Part shown: in pieces, positions 7,899 to 15,814 of the stretch
Layout of the letters: each line of letters begins with the position of its first letter
Position numbering within the stretch: the stretch's first letter is position 1
Assembly (NCBI GenBank): GCA_037440885.1
Contig: JBBITI010000053.1
Location: forward strand, 1 to 18,046
Source of the DNA: JBBITI01 sp037440885
Lineage (GTDB): Bacteria; Chloroflexota; Dehalococcoidia; Dehalococcoidales; UBA2162
Length of the DNA stretch: 18,046 bases
Direction of reading: 5' to 3'
Program-made: the position numbers and the translations under genes
The notes under the pieces: generated by a model
What the model was told of the DNA's origin: nothing
Database searches by the model: none
What the model saw: only the letters and a program-made list of their open reading frames with translations

Positions 7899-8642
7899 AT
7901 GTTAAAAGGTAAATATTGTCAGATCACTCTGGATGAGCGCCCTGTCTCTTATATATTGAAAAAAAGCAAGCGCGCTCGTTTTTTAAGGATGGAAATTCGT
8001 CCGGAAGAGGGACTTGTTGTCACAGTCCCCCACCACTGTTCCGGTCGAGATGTCCGCCATTTTCTGGAGCATAAAAGCTCTTGGATAACCATGAAATTAG
8101 CTGAATTTGGTCCGGATATTTCCAATTCACCGCAGTTGAGTCATGGCGAAAATGTACCTTATTTAGGTTCAAAGCTAAAAATTGAGGTCCGAGATATTTT
8201 CGGTCAACCAGCTAAAATAAGTCTAATAGGAAACAGTCTAGTTGTCTTGATTTCTGGAGACGACCATCTCGAATCAGTTATTGAGGGATGGCTGCGACAG
8301 CAAGCGAGATTGATACTCGGTAACATTATTGAGGCACAATCATCCCGGATGAGGGTGACCTATAACAGGTTCTATTTGAAAAGCCAGCGGACTATCTGGG
8401 GGAGTTGTTCCCGGAAGCAGAATCTCAATTTTAATTGGCGACTGGTGATGGTTCCCCAACCGGTCATATCATATGTAGTGATTCATGAGTTGGCCCATCT
8501 CAATGAAATGAGCCATTCCAACAGATTCTGGCAGATAGTTGCAGATCATTGTCCTGACTGGCGTATCCATCGTCAGTGGTTGAAGGATCACGGTAATGAA
8601 TTGAACCGGATATTACGACCACGTCGGAATAACAAACGTTAA
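7899..8642 (+). CDS. YgjP-like M48-family zinc metalloprotease (DUF45)
   Basis: A 247-residue cytoplasmic protein of the YgjP/DUF45 family. It has the zinc motif VIHELAHLNEMSHSNRFW, with H196 and H200 plus H206 as ligands and E197 as catalytic residue. The preceding TIWGSC (165-170) and the block around NFNWRLVMVP (177-186) are typical of the family, as is the N-terminal ITLDERPVSYILKKSKRAR. An in-frame stop at 7857 and the lack of any earlier start codon fix the ATG at 7899, although no clear Shine-Dalgarno site precedes it. The substrate of this family is not established. It converges on typA with six bases between the two stop codons, so the two transcripts probably overlap. Confidence 0.9.
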   Translation: MLKGKYCQITLDERPVSYILKKSKRARFLRMEIRPEEGLVVTVPHHCSGRDVRHFLEHKSSWITMKLAEFGPDISNSPQLSHGENVPYLGSKLKIEVRDIFGQPAKISLIGNSLVVLISGDDHLESVIEGWLRQQARLILGNIIEAQSSRMRVTYNRFYLKSQRTIWGSCSRKQNLNFNWRLVMVPQPVISYVVIHELAHLNEMSHSNRFWQIVADHCPDWRIHRQWLKDHGNELNRILRPRRNNKR

Positions 8643-8648
8643 TCAGTT

Positions 8649-10475
8649 CTAAGCTTCTTTCCGGGAATGAGCCAGCGCTCGCAGGCGCATCGTCTCATTC
8701 AGGGTTTTCTTTCTTAATCTTGTATTTGCCGGAGTAACTTCGACCAGTTCGTCTTCATTAATAAAATCAATTGCTTGTTCCAGGCTGAATATAATAGCCG
8801 GAGTAAGCTTGATAGCGATATCTGAAGTTGAAGAACGGATATTCGTTTTCTTTTTTTCTTTACACACGTTTACGGCGATATCCTGTGTTCGGGCATGCAT
8901 GCCGATAATCATGCCCTCATAAACAAAAGTGCCCGGTTCTACGAATGTAAGGCCTCGACCCTGGGCATTGTTTAATCCGTAAGTAACAGCGGCCCCGGAC
9001 TCCGATGCTACCAGTACCCCGGTTCGTGTCGAAACGATATCGCCTTTCCATGGTTCATAGTCGAGAAAAGTGCTGCTCAAAATTCCCTCACCACGGGTAG
9101 CCGTGAGAAAAGCAGAACGAAAACCAATGAGTCCCTTGGTAGGAATTTTAAACTGCATTCGTACCCCACCGCGATCATCATGCCTGACATCAATCATCCG
9201 GGCTTGCCGTTTCCCCAGCATTTCGGTAACGATGCCGATATGAGACTCCTTCACTTCAATGCTAAGTAATTCGAATGGTTCCATCTTTTTACCATCTACC
9301 ATCTTGATAATAGCTTCGGGACGGGATACCTCTAGTTCGTATCCTTCGCGGCGCATATTTTCAATCAGGACCGCCAGATGTAGTTCTCCTCGCCCTTTAA
9401 CCATGAAAGTATCCGGACTATCTGTTTCCTGGACTCGCAAACTGAGATTGGTCTCCATTTCGCGAAAGAGCCTGTCTCGGAGTTGCCGTGTAGTACTGAA
9501 ACGTCCTTCACGTCCGGCGAATGGTGAAGTGTTTACTCCGAAAGTCATTTCAACTGTAGGTTCGCCGATCTCGATACGTGGTAATGGTTCCGGAGCTTCC
9601 GGATTGGTGATGGTATCCCCGATCTTCGCCTCCGAAATTCCGGTGATCGCCACGATATCCCCGGCGGAGGCTTCTTCGACCCGGTTCCTTTTCAGCCCGA
9701 GGTGAGTGAAGACCTCGGCGATTTCGGTTTCGGCGGATATGCCGTCAGTGCCGATGCAAACTACGCGTTCACGCGGTGAAATTTTCCCTCTCCAGATACG
9801 CCCGATAACGATCCGTCCCTTATGGCTGTCGTAGTCCAGGTTGGATACCAGCATCTGAAACGGTCCGGTCTCGATCTGCGGTGGCGGGACTTTCTCCAGA
9901 ATAATATCGAAAATCGGTAAAATATCGGTGCCCGGTTGTTCGAGGTCCGTGCTGGCGGTACCGTGCTTGCCGCTGGCATAAACAATCGGAAAATCCAGTT
10001 GGTCGGCACTGGTTGCCAGTTCCAGGAACAAGTCCTGGGTAAGTTTAATGACTTCGGCGATCCTCGCGTTTTCGCGGTCTACTTTATTAATAACCACGAT
10101 CGGTCTTAGTCCTTTCTCGAAAGCGCGCCGTAATACGAAAGCGGTTTGCGGCATCGGTCCTTCAACTGCATCTACCAGGAGAAGACAGCCGTCAGCCATG
10201 TTGATCACCCGCTCCACTTCTCCGCTGAAATCGGCATGTCCCGGAGTATCGATAATATTTATTTTGACGCCGCGAAACTCGACCGCGGTGTTTTTTGCCA
10301 TGATTGTGATGCCTTTTTCCCGTTCAAGAGCGTTGCTATCCATGATCAGCTCACCGACTTCCTGGTTATTCCGGAAGATATGGCTCTGCTTCAGTAAGGC
10401 ATCCACCAGGGTTGTCTTGCCGTGATCGACATGGGCGATTATGGCAATGTTCCGAATATCATTTCGATACATCAT
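8649..10475 (-). CDS. typA: Translational GTPase TypA/BipA
   Basis: Ribosome-binding GTPase of the EF-G/LepA class that aids 50S assembly and stress adaptation. Its 608 residues match the usual family length. GTPase motifs are AHVDHGKTT (14-22), EREKGITI (51-58), DTPGH (76-80) and NKVD (130-133), with YASGKHG as G5. The beta-barrel domain, EF-G III/V-like domains (GRGELHLAVLIENMRREGYELEVSRP) and the BipA-specific C-terminal domain (YGLNNAQGRGLTF) follow in order. Two adjacent ATGs open the gene (MMYRND). AGGAGA lies about 13 bases before the first, a longish spacing. It appears monocistronic, with its own promoter in the spacer shared with the VWA gene. Confidence 0.98.
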   Translation of the reverse strand: MMYRNDIRNIAIIAHVDHGKTTLVDALLKQSHIFRNNQEVGELIMDSNALEREKGITIMAKNTAVEFRGVKINIIDTPGHADFSGEVERVINMADGCLLLVDAVEGPMPQTAFVLRRAFEKGLRPIVVINKVDRENARIAEVIKLTQDLFLELATSADQLDFPIVYASGKHGTASTDLEQPGTDILPIFDIILEKVPPPQIETGPFQMLVSNLDYDSHKGRIVIGRIWRGKISPRERVVCIGTDGISAETEIAEVFTHLGLKRNRVEEASAGDIVAITGISEAKIGDTITNPEAPEPLPRIEIGEPTVEMTFGVNTSPFAGREGRFSTTRQLRDRLFREMETNLSLRVQETDSPDTFMVKGRGELHLAVLIENMRREGYELEVSRPEAIIKMVDGKKMEPFELLSIEVKESHIGIVTEMLGKRQARMIDVRHDDRGGVRMQFKIPTKGLIGFRSAFLTATRGEGILSSTFLDYEPWKGDIVSTRTGVLVASESGAAVTYGLNNAQGRGLTFVEPGTFVYEGMIIGMHARTQDIAVNVCKEKKKTNIRSSTSDIAIKLTPAIIFSLEQAIDFINEDELVEVTPANTRLRKKTLNETMRLRALAHSRKEA

Positions 10476-10814
10476 AGTTTTACCGGGGTTCTCCTATCAG
10501 TGATTTGTAGAGTCAGTATTTGAATAAGCAGCGTGATTGGTAATACCGGAGTGGATAATGACGAAGAAATACCGGTCCTATTCTTGTTGCTACCGGTTGC
10601 TTGAGCTTGCTCTGAAACGATGTAAATAATAGGAATTGTAAAATGTAACTATCATTGGTTTGCTGGTATTCTTCTAAAATTTAATAATATCATGTGATGG
10701 AGACTTTCGTATAGTATCAATCTCTTGCCACTAAGAGGACTTCAGGCTAGAGGATGATTTGACTTTGTCGATGATAGGGACGAGAATTAAATTGTCGTTT
10801 AAGGGGTATGCAGT
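10476..10814. other. Divergent spacer between typA and the VWA gene, no gene found
   Basis: This 339-base non-coding stretch must contain promoters for both flanking genes. It is AT-rich around 10620-10720. TACCGG recurs several times (near 10490, 10545, 10594 and 10612), but CCGG-type words are common throughout the window, so this is probably base-composition bias. I see no tRNA, no strong hairpin and no convincing small reading frame. Confidence 0.5.
10759..10787 (+). promoter_or_regulatory. Candidate sigma-70-type promoter for the VWA gene
   Basis: TTGACT (10759-10764, five of six consensus bases), a 17-base spacer, then GAGAAT (10782-10787, four of six). Transcription would begin near 10794, giving a leader of about 20 bases that carries the AAGGGG ribosome site at 10801-10806 before the ATG at 10815. 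The -10 is weak, so this remains tentative. Confidence 0.4.
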
Positions 10815-12836
10815 ATGGGAATATACAGCTATTCGGAATGGGACGGGACACAGGATTGGGCGAAAGCCGACGCTGACGATATTCTAGCTGAGCTCGAGCG
10901 TAATCTCATGAACCAGGGTGATCTTTCACAAGCATTGCGCATGTTACAGCGCTACGGCATTCGCGGTAGTAAACAGATGCCTGGTATACAGGAACTTTTG
11001 CAGCGCCTGCGCCGGCAGCGCCAGCAAAATCTTGAAAAATATAATCTCGACTCAATGATCGACGATATCCGGCAGAAGCTTGAACAGATTATTAAAACGG
11101 AAAGAGAAGGTATCCGGAAAAAACTGGAAGAAACAGAAGAAAAAACTGGTCGACCGGATAATCCGCTCTCACCTGAAATGCAACAAAAATTGCTACAGCG
11201 GATCAAAGATCTCGCTGCCCAGAATATTGAAAAACTGGACGTGCTCCCTTCCGATATGGGCGGGCAAATCAAGCAGCTTTCCAGTTACGATTTTATGGAC
11301 GCTGACGCCCGGCAGCAGTTCCAGGAACTGATGGATATGCTCAAGCGTAATGCCATGTCCTCATATGCCAAAAACATGATGCAGCAAATGCAAAAAATGG
11401 ACCATCAGACGATATCACGTATCCGCCATATGATGGAAGCCCTTAATCAGATGCTCGAAGACCGTTTGCACGGCAAAGAGCCGGATTTTCACCAGTTCAT
11501 GCAACAATTCGGTGAATTTTTCGGTCCAAATCCGCCCAGGAATCTTGATGAACTAATTGAACAAATGCAGCGGCAGATAGCGCAGGCCCAGTCTTTATTG
11601 AATAGCCTGTCTCCCGAAGACCGTCGGTCTCTGGAAAAAATGCTCAATTCCATGTTTGACGAGGGTACCCAGTTTGAAATGGCTAAACTGGCCGCTAACC
11701 TGGAAGCATTATTTCCCGGCGATGAACTCCGTCAGCGGTATCGGTTTACCGGGGAAGAGTCGCTTTCATATAACGAAGCTATGAAATTGATGGAAGAATT
11801 GCAGAAGATGGACCGCCTGCAAGAGCAATTATCTCAGGCACAGCGCAGTTATTCTTTAGAAGGTATCGATGAAGATTTACTCAAGGAATTACTCGGTGTG
11901 GAATCGGCCGCTGACCTGGATAACTTGCGGCAGATTACTCGCGTTCTGGAAGACGCTGGATATATCCAGAAGAAGAATGGCCGGTATGAGTTGACACCGC
12001 GTGGTATGCGGAAAATAGGCCAAAGGGCTTTGCATGAGATTTTTTCTCACCTTAACAAAGACCGTATGGGCGGTCATACTACCCGGAAACGAGGTGGAGG
12101 GGGCGAGCGTCTGGAAGAGACCAAAAAATATCAGTTCGGTGACGATTTTGAGCTTGACCTGCAAAAAACGATCATGAATTCGTTACGACGGGGAAACACC
12201 GGGATTCCGGTGAAGATTACGCTTGATGATTTCGAAGTCAGCCAGCGCGAAACTCTGACCCGAACGGCGACCGTCTTGATGGTCGATTTAAGTCTGTCTA
12301 TGTTTATGAATGGCCGCTTACAGGCAGCGAAACGGACGGCCATTGCTCTGGACAGTCTCATCCGTAGCCAGTATCCCAAAGATAATCTTTATATAATAGG
12401 CTTCTCTCAGCGCGCCGGAGAGATAAAAAAAGAAGACCTGCCATTTGTGAACTGGAACGGATATGAACATGGTACCAATATCCAGCATGCTCTCCTGCTG
12501 GCGCGTAAAAAGCTGGCCAAAGAACGCAGCGGTAATAAACAAATAATTCTTATCTCCGATGGTGAACCGACCGCGCATATCGAAGGGGAAGTGGTCCATT
12601 TCCAGTATCCGCCTTCTTACCGTACCATTGCGATGACATTACGGGAAGTAATCCGGTGTACTCAGAAAGGGATAGTCATAAATACTTTTATGCTTGATGA
12701 ATCCAGCTATTTCACCCGCTTCGTAATCGAAATGGCTTGTATCAACCGCGGTCGCGTCTTCTTCGCCAACCCCGGTGACCTCGGTAAATATGTGCTGGTC
12801 GATTATGTTTCCGGGAAGAACCGGAAAGTGATTTAG
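10815..12836 (+). CDS. VWA-domain protein of the COG4867 type with long helical N-terminus
   Basis: A 673-residue cytoplasmic protein; no signal peptide or membrane segment is seen. Residues 1 to about 360 are helix-rich and loaded with Gln, Met, Lys and Glu, suggesting coiled-coil segments. Residues of about 365-405 look like a small winged helix, with VLEDAGYIQKKNGRYELTPRG. The C-terminal von Willebrand A domain has an intact metal-ion-dependent adhesion site: D491-L-S493-L-S495, T554 in HGTN and D582 in ISDGEP. Related proteins often pair with a MoxR or Mg-chelatase-like AAA+ ATPase, but none is adjacent here. AAGGGG lies eight bases before the ATG. The gene stands alone, ended by the hairpin at 12914-12941. 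The function is unknown; a chaperone or metal-insertion adaptor role is only an analogy. Confidence 0.85.
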   Translation: MGIYSYSEWDGTQDWAKADADDILAELERNLMNQGDLSQALRMLQRYGIRGSKQMPGIQELLQRLRRQRQQNLEKYNLDSMIDDIRQKLEQIIKTEREGIRKKLEETEEKTGRPDNPLSPEMQQKLLQRIKDLAAQNIEKLDVLPSDMGGQIKQLSSYDFMDADARQQFQELMDMLKRNAMSSYAKNMMQQMQKMDHQTISRIRHMMEALNQMLEDRLHGKEPDFHQFMQQFGEFFGPNPPRNLDELIEQMQRQIAQAQSLLNSLSPEDRRSLEKMLNSMFDEGTQFEMAKLAANLEALFPGDELRQRYRFTGEESLSYNEAMKLMEELQKMDRLQEQLSQAQRSYSLEGIDEDLLKELLGVESAADLDNLRQITRVLEDAGYIQKKNGRYELTPRGMRKIGQRALHEIFSHLNKDRMGGHTTRKRGGGGERLEETKKYQFGDDFELDLQKTIMNSLRRGNTGIPVKITLDDFEVSQRETLTRTATVLMVDLSLSMFMNGRLQAAKRTAIALDSLIRSQYPKDNLYIIGFSQRAGEIKKEDLPFVNWNGYEHGTNIQHALLLARKKLAKERSGNKQIILISDGEPTAHIEGEVVHFQYPPSYRTIAMTLREVIRCTQKGIVINTFMLDESSYFTRFVIEMACINRGRVFFANPGDLGKYVLVDYVSGKNRKVI

Positions 12837-12913
12837 ATTTTCTCGCACATACCGCGAAATTCAGTTTGTATGTCCCTTGTAGCTTGGAATATCATTCGCA
12901 TTATTAGATAAAA

Positions 12914-12941
12914 AAAAGGCTGGTCATTCGACCAGCCTTTT
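12914..12941. terminator. Strong bidirectional Rho-independent terminator
   Basis: A perfect 11-bp stem, AAAGGCTGGTC and GACCAGCCTTT, around a four-base loop ATTC, extendable by one A-T pair. On the minus strand the stem is followed by a long T run, ideal for ending the DUF35-thiolase transcript, whose last stop is at 12963. On the plus strand it is followed by TTTTCTCTCT, a shorter tract that would end the VWA transcript. Confidence 0.93.
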
Positions 12942-12962
12942 CTCTCTGGGAATATCGTGCGG

Positions 12963-14174
12963 CTACCAGGCTTTGCTGATGATGGCAACCCCGTTGTTCC
13001 CGGCGTAACCGTAGCTCTGAGCCAAACCGACTTTGGGATTATTGGTTATCTGGTAGCCAGTGGCTTCCTGTCTGATCTGCTTACCAACTTCAATAACTTG
13101 CCAGAGTCCCTGGGCAACAGTCGCTTCGCCGAAAGCTCCGAATCCGCCGCTGGCGCAAACCGGAACTTTCCCATCAGGAACATTGAAATGGCCGGCGCGG
13201 AACATCTTTTCCGACCCACCATAGCCAACATCAAAAATCATGTCAAGATAGGTGAAGTAGTGCCAGCAGGAGTTATCCGGTAGTTCAACGACATCGATAT
13301 CGGAAGGCTTGCGTCCGGATGCTTTGTAAGCTGCCTGGACCGCATTACGGCTTTCACTGTAAGGCTGGACGCCCGGGCGGGGATAAGCGCTGAGGTAGGT
13401 GAGTATTATCGTTGGATCACCGTACGAAGCGGATCCCATCGTACAGGCGTCGATCCTCAAGGGTTTCTTGGTATACTTATGTGCTTGGTCCAGAGGCATG
13501 ATAATCATTGCTGCCGCTCCATCAGAAGTAGCGCAGATTTCATAGAGCCTCAAAGGATCGCATACCATATTAGATTTCAGGACTTCCTCTTTGGTGAAGA
13601 TTCTCTTGTAACGGGCATTAGGGTTACCAACCCCGCCTCTACTGGTGATGACCTTGATCATTGCCATATCGTCTTCGGTCGTACCGACTATTTTCATTCT
13701 CTTGCGCATTTCCATTGCCCAGTAAGCCGGGTTGGTCTCGCCAGTCATCACATAACGATAATAATCGTAGTCAAATTTGGCGTCGGTCGACTGCGGGCGG
13801 AAAAACCCTCCGGCGGATTTGTCTGTTCCAACCGCGCATACAATATCATGTTCGCCACTAGCTACGGCTAAGCAGGCTTCTCTCAGGATCGATTGTCCGG
13901 AAGCACAGGCATTAACCACGTTAGCGATCGGAATGCCGGTACGTCCCAGTTGCGTGGTAATCGATGTTCCCGTTAAGAGTCCGGGGACTCCGGTGTTTCC
14001 TGATATCCACATATAAGCGCCGGCAGCCATCGCCTGTACTTCGCGCCAGTTCATATTGGCATCATTTAAAGCATTCTGGATTGCAACGACACCCATTTCG
14101 GCCATTGATTTATCGGGGAATTGGCCCCAGGGGTGAAGACCCATACCGACTATAGCAAGCTCTCTATTCTTCAC
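12963..14174 (-). CDS. Thiolase-superfamily (SCP2-thiolase-like) protein with altered active site
   Basis: A 403-residue thiolase-fold protein. The nucleophile is kept: C90 in NACASGQ. The two histidines expected later in SCP2-type thiolases appear replaced. The usual E-x-H-D reads ELPD (about 297-300), and the usual G-H-P reads FGEATVAQG (about 348-356). The C-terminal second-cysteine region reads GYAGNNGVAII, without Cys. Known DUF35-paired thiolase-like enzymes include archaeal acetoacetyl-CoA thiolase, BbsAB of toluene degradation and the Ltp2-ChsH2 retro-aldolase of steroid side-chain breakdown. The start is GTG, seven bases after AAGGAG, which overlaps the TAA of the upstream DUF35 gene. 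The two proteins almost certainly form a complex acting on an acyl-CoA. Thiolase, Claisen or aldolase chemistry cannot be decided from sequence. Confidence 0.85.
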   Translation of the reverse strand: MKNRELAIVGMGLHPWGQFPDKSMAEMGVVAIQNALNDANMNWREVQAMAAGAYMWISGNTGVPGLLTGTSITTQLGRTGIPIANVVNACASGQSILREACLAVASGEHDIVCAVGTDKSAGGFFRPQSTDAKFDYDYYRYVMTGETNPAYWAMEMRKRMKIVGTTEDDMAMIKVITSRGGVGNPNARYKRIFTKEEVLKSNMVCDPLRLYEICATSDGAAAMIIMPLDQAHKYTKKPLRIDACTMGSASYGDPTIILTYLSAYPRPGVQPYSESRNAVQAAYKASGRKPSDIDVVELPDNSCWHYFTYLDMIFDVGYGGSEKMFRAGHFNVPDGKVPVCASGGFGAFGEATVAQGLWQVIEVGKQIRQEATGYQITNNPKVGLAQSYGYAGNNGVAIISKAW

Positions 14175-14185
14175 TCTCTCACTCC

Positions 14186-14611
14186 TTATTTCTTGCTTGA
14201 AACCGGCTTAAAAGCCCAGGTAATATATTCGTTCTTATCGTCTTCGAAGAGCTTTCGCGTCGTCATTTCGACTTCGGTATCAAAATCGACCTTGTCGGTT
14301 GTAAGCATACCAAGTACTCTTAGACCTTCCGGAAGATCGATCATGCCGATCGGGAATGGTTCGAAAGGTTCCATTTTGAAAGGCGCCGCCGGCGGATAGA
14401 CCTGTACTGTCCAGGTATAAATTTTGCCGCGACTGGAAAGATTGACTACTTCTACATTCTCCGTCTTCTTCTCACAGTCTGGATTAGGGCAGAACGCCTG
14501 CTTCGGGAACGACATTGCGCCGCATTTCTTGCATCGGCTGCCGATAAGCTGGGGCTTCTCAGCCGGCCAGGTGAACAGACCCTCTATCAAGGGGACTTTA
14601 TTCTTTGCCAC
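14186..14611 (-). CDS. DUF35 zinc-ribbon/OB-fold acyl-CoA-binding partner protein
   Basis: A 141-residue protein of the DUF35 family. The N-terminal rubredoxin-like zinc ribbon has cysteines spaced C-x2-C-x11-C-x4-C, from SRCKKCG to FCPNPDC (about 27-48). An OB fold follows, containing RGKIYTWTVQVYPPAAPF and PFPIGMIDLPEGLRVLG. Such proteins bind thiolase-like partners and help hold the CoA substrate. The start is GTG, six bases after a perfect AGGAGG. A near-consensus promoter lies about 70-100 bases upstream, and the thiolase gene begins 11 bases after the stop. The protein is likely the obligate companion of that thiolase-like enzyme. Confidence 0.92.
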   Translation of the reverse strand: MAKNKVPLIEGLFTWPAEKPQLIGSRCKKCGAMSFPKQAFCPNPDCEKKTENVEVVNLSSRGKIYTWTVQVYPPAAPFKMEPFEPFPIGMIDLPEGLRVLGMLTTDKVDFDTEVEMTTRKLFEDDKNEYITWAFKPVSSKK

Positions 14612-14632
14612 TAATAACCTCCTAAGTGTGTT

Positions 14633-14650
14633 CCGTACTCGATCGGTACG
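14633..14650. promoter_or_regulatory. Imperfect palindrome in the DUF35 leader, possible operator
   Basis: CGTAC (14634-14638) and GTACG (14646-14650) flank a seven-base centre TCGATCG that itself contains the palindrome CGATCG. It lies between the predicted transcription start and the ribosome site of the DUF35 gene, a typical repressor position. No regulator gene is in the window. Confidence 0.35.
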
Positions 14651-14678
14651 TTATAAGTGTTAGTATAACCTTGTCTCG

Positions 14679-14708
14679 ATTATATCCTTCGTGATAGAAT
14701 AGCGTCAA
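14679..14708 (-). promoter_or_regulatory. Near-consensus sigma-70 promoter for the DUF35-thiolase operon
   Basis: Read on the minus strand: TTGACG (14708-14703, five of six consensus bases), an 18-base spacer and a perfect TATAAT (14684-14679). Transcription would begin near 14672, giving a leader of about 60 bases before the GTG start at 14611. This is the best promoter match seen in the window. Confidence 0.78.
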
Positions 14709-14768
14709 CTCTGTGCTGCTGTTATTTATTACAAATACTATATATAAGGACGGAAACAAGGAGGCTAC

Positions 14769-15698
14769 ATGGTTATAGATGCTCACATGCACCTTAGTGG
14801 GACTGGTTGGGTAAGGGGCAAGTATTTACGGTTTGTCTGGAAGATGTATGTCACCGAGTATAACCGGGTGCATAAAACAAACAAGACCATTGATGACTTC
14901 AAGAACATGTTGACGGCGATGAAGCCATCAGTGGTTGACCCTGAGGGTGATGGTGTGATCGAATTGATGGACAAAGCAGGGGTTGACAAGGCCGTTATCT
15001 TCCCTGTGGATTGGGAGGCTGTAACCGGCCCCCCGCCAGTTCCATATAGAGATCAGAATAAAGCTCATGCCGATGCGGCAAAGAAACATAAGGGTCGGTT
15101 CATACCGATATGTGCCCTTGATCCCAGGCGGGGGAATGCGATGGAACTTGCCAAGGAAGCCATTGAAGATTGGGGAATGAGGGGATTCTACTTCATGCCG
15201 GCTACGGGATTTAAACCGGATGATCCAGTTTGTTTCCCATTCTATGAAAAATGTCTTGACTGGAAAGTACCCGTTATTATCCATTGCGGGAAGGAAATAG
15301 CTCACTGGGACTATAATCATCCGACACTAAGGATAGCCAACGTAGCTCTCATGTACCCTGAGCTTAAGGTCGTACTCGGACACGCTGGTACAAGAATATA
15401 TAGAAATGAAGCCATAGAAGCTTGTATTATTCCTAATCTCTACATGGACTTTTCAGAGTACCAGGGATTTTGGCGCTTACAACCTGAATATTTTTACCAA
15501 TGGTTGCGGGATGCCATTGATGCCTGTGGTCCTGAGAAGGTTATGTTTGGCAGTGGTTTCCCCAATCCGAACGTATTGACCCCTGAAGCTGAGTGGGTGA
15601 AAGCAATCCAGGAACCGAAAACAAATATCAAGTTCACCAAAGACGAGTTAGACTGGGTGATGGGGAAGTCTGCCCAGGCTGTCTTTGATATTTCGTAG
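14769..15698 (+). CDS. Amidohydrolase-2 family (ACMSD-like) metal-dependent hydrolase or decarboxylase
   Basis: A 309-residue TIM-barrel protein of the amidohydrolase-related (Amidohydro_2) family, whose members include nonoxidative decarboxylases of aromatic acids and hydrolases. Metal-site motifs are H6-M-H8 at the end of strand 1, H172 in VIIHCG and H205 in LGHAGT. The position that normally holds Asp in a GSDFP or GSDYP motif reads G261-S-G263-F-P, so a usual metal or catalytic residue is missing. One base change (GAT to GGT) would explain it. AAGGAGG precedes the ATG by about five bases, and TATATA at 14741-14746 may be its -10 box. It is divergent from the DUF35-thiolase operon and 116 bases upstream of the nitroreductase. 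The substrate is unknown. Confidence 0.87.
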   Translation: MVIDAHMHLSGTGWVRGKYLRFVWKMYVTEYNRVHKTNKTIDDFKNMLTAMKPSVVDPEGDGVIELMDKAGVDKAVIFPVDWEAVTGPPPVPYRDQNKAHADAAKKHKGRFIPICALDPRRGNAMELAKEAIEDWGMRGFYFMPATGFKPDDPVCFPFYEKCLDWKVPVIIHCGKEIAHWDYNHPTLRIANVALMYPELKVVLGHAGTRIYRNEAIEACIIPNLYMDFSEYQGFWRLQPEYFYQWLRDAIDACGPEKVMFGSGFPNPNVLTPEAEWVKAIQEPKTNIKFTKDELDWVMGKSAQAVFDIS

Positions 15699-15723
15699 TT
15701 ATTAATAACAAAAGAGTTAGGCA

Positions 15724-15788
15724 CAGAGAGCTGCGACCAAATTGAAATTGTTATTCAGATAAGTTTGATGAGCGGTAGCAGCTCTCTG
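15724..15788 (+). promoter_or_regulatory. Long-range inverted repeat in the nitroreductase leader
   Basis: CAGAGAGCTGC (15724-15734) is perfectly complementary to GCAGCTCTCTG (15778-15788) across 43 bases. The pairing can extend by three more pairs past one mismatch. No T run follows, so it is not a standard intrinsic terminator. It ends 26 bases before the nitroreductase ATG, just ahead of its GGAGG. A structured leader, an RNA processing site or a DNA operator are all possible. Confidence 0.55.
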
Positions 15789-15814
15789 GTAATATCAAAA
15801 ACGGAGGTTTTTCA

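Noticed and set aside
9259..9705. A 148-codon open frame on the plus strand inside typA
   Set aside because: It is fully antisense to a conserved gene, Ser/Arg-rich in composition and has no motif. The same holds for the other long opposite-strand frames, such as 6045-6596, 13479-13871 and 17335-17955.
10476..10814. TACCGG repeats in the typA/VWA spacer as operators
   Set aside because: The same word is frequent in coding regions across the window, so it is probably compositional bias and not a specific site.
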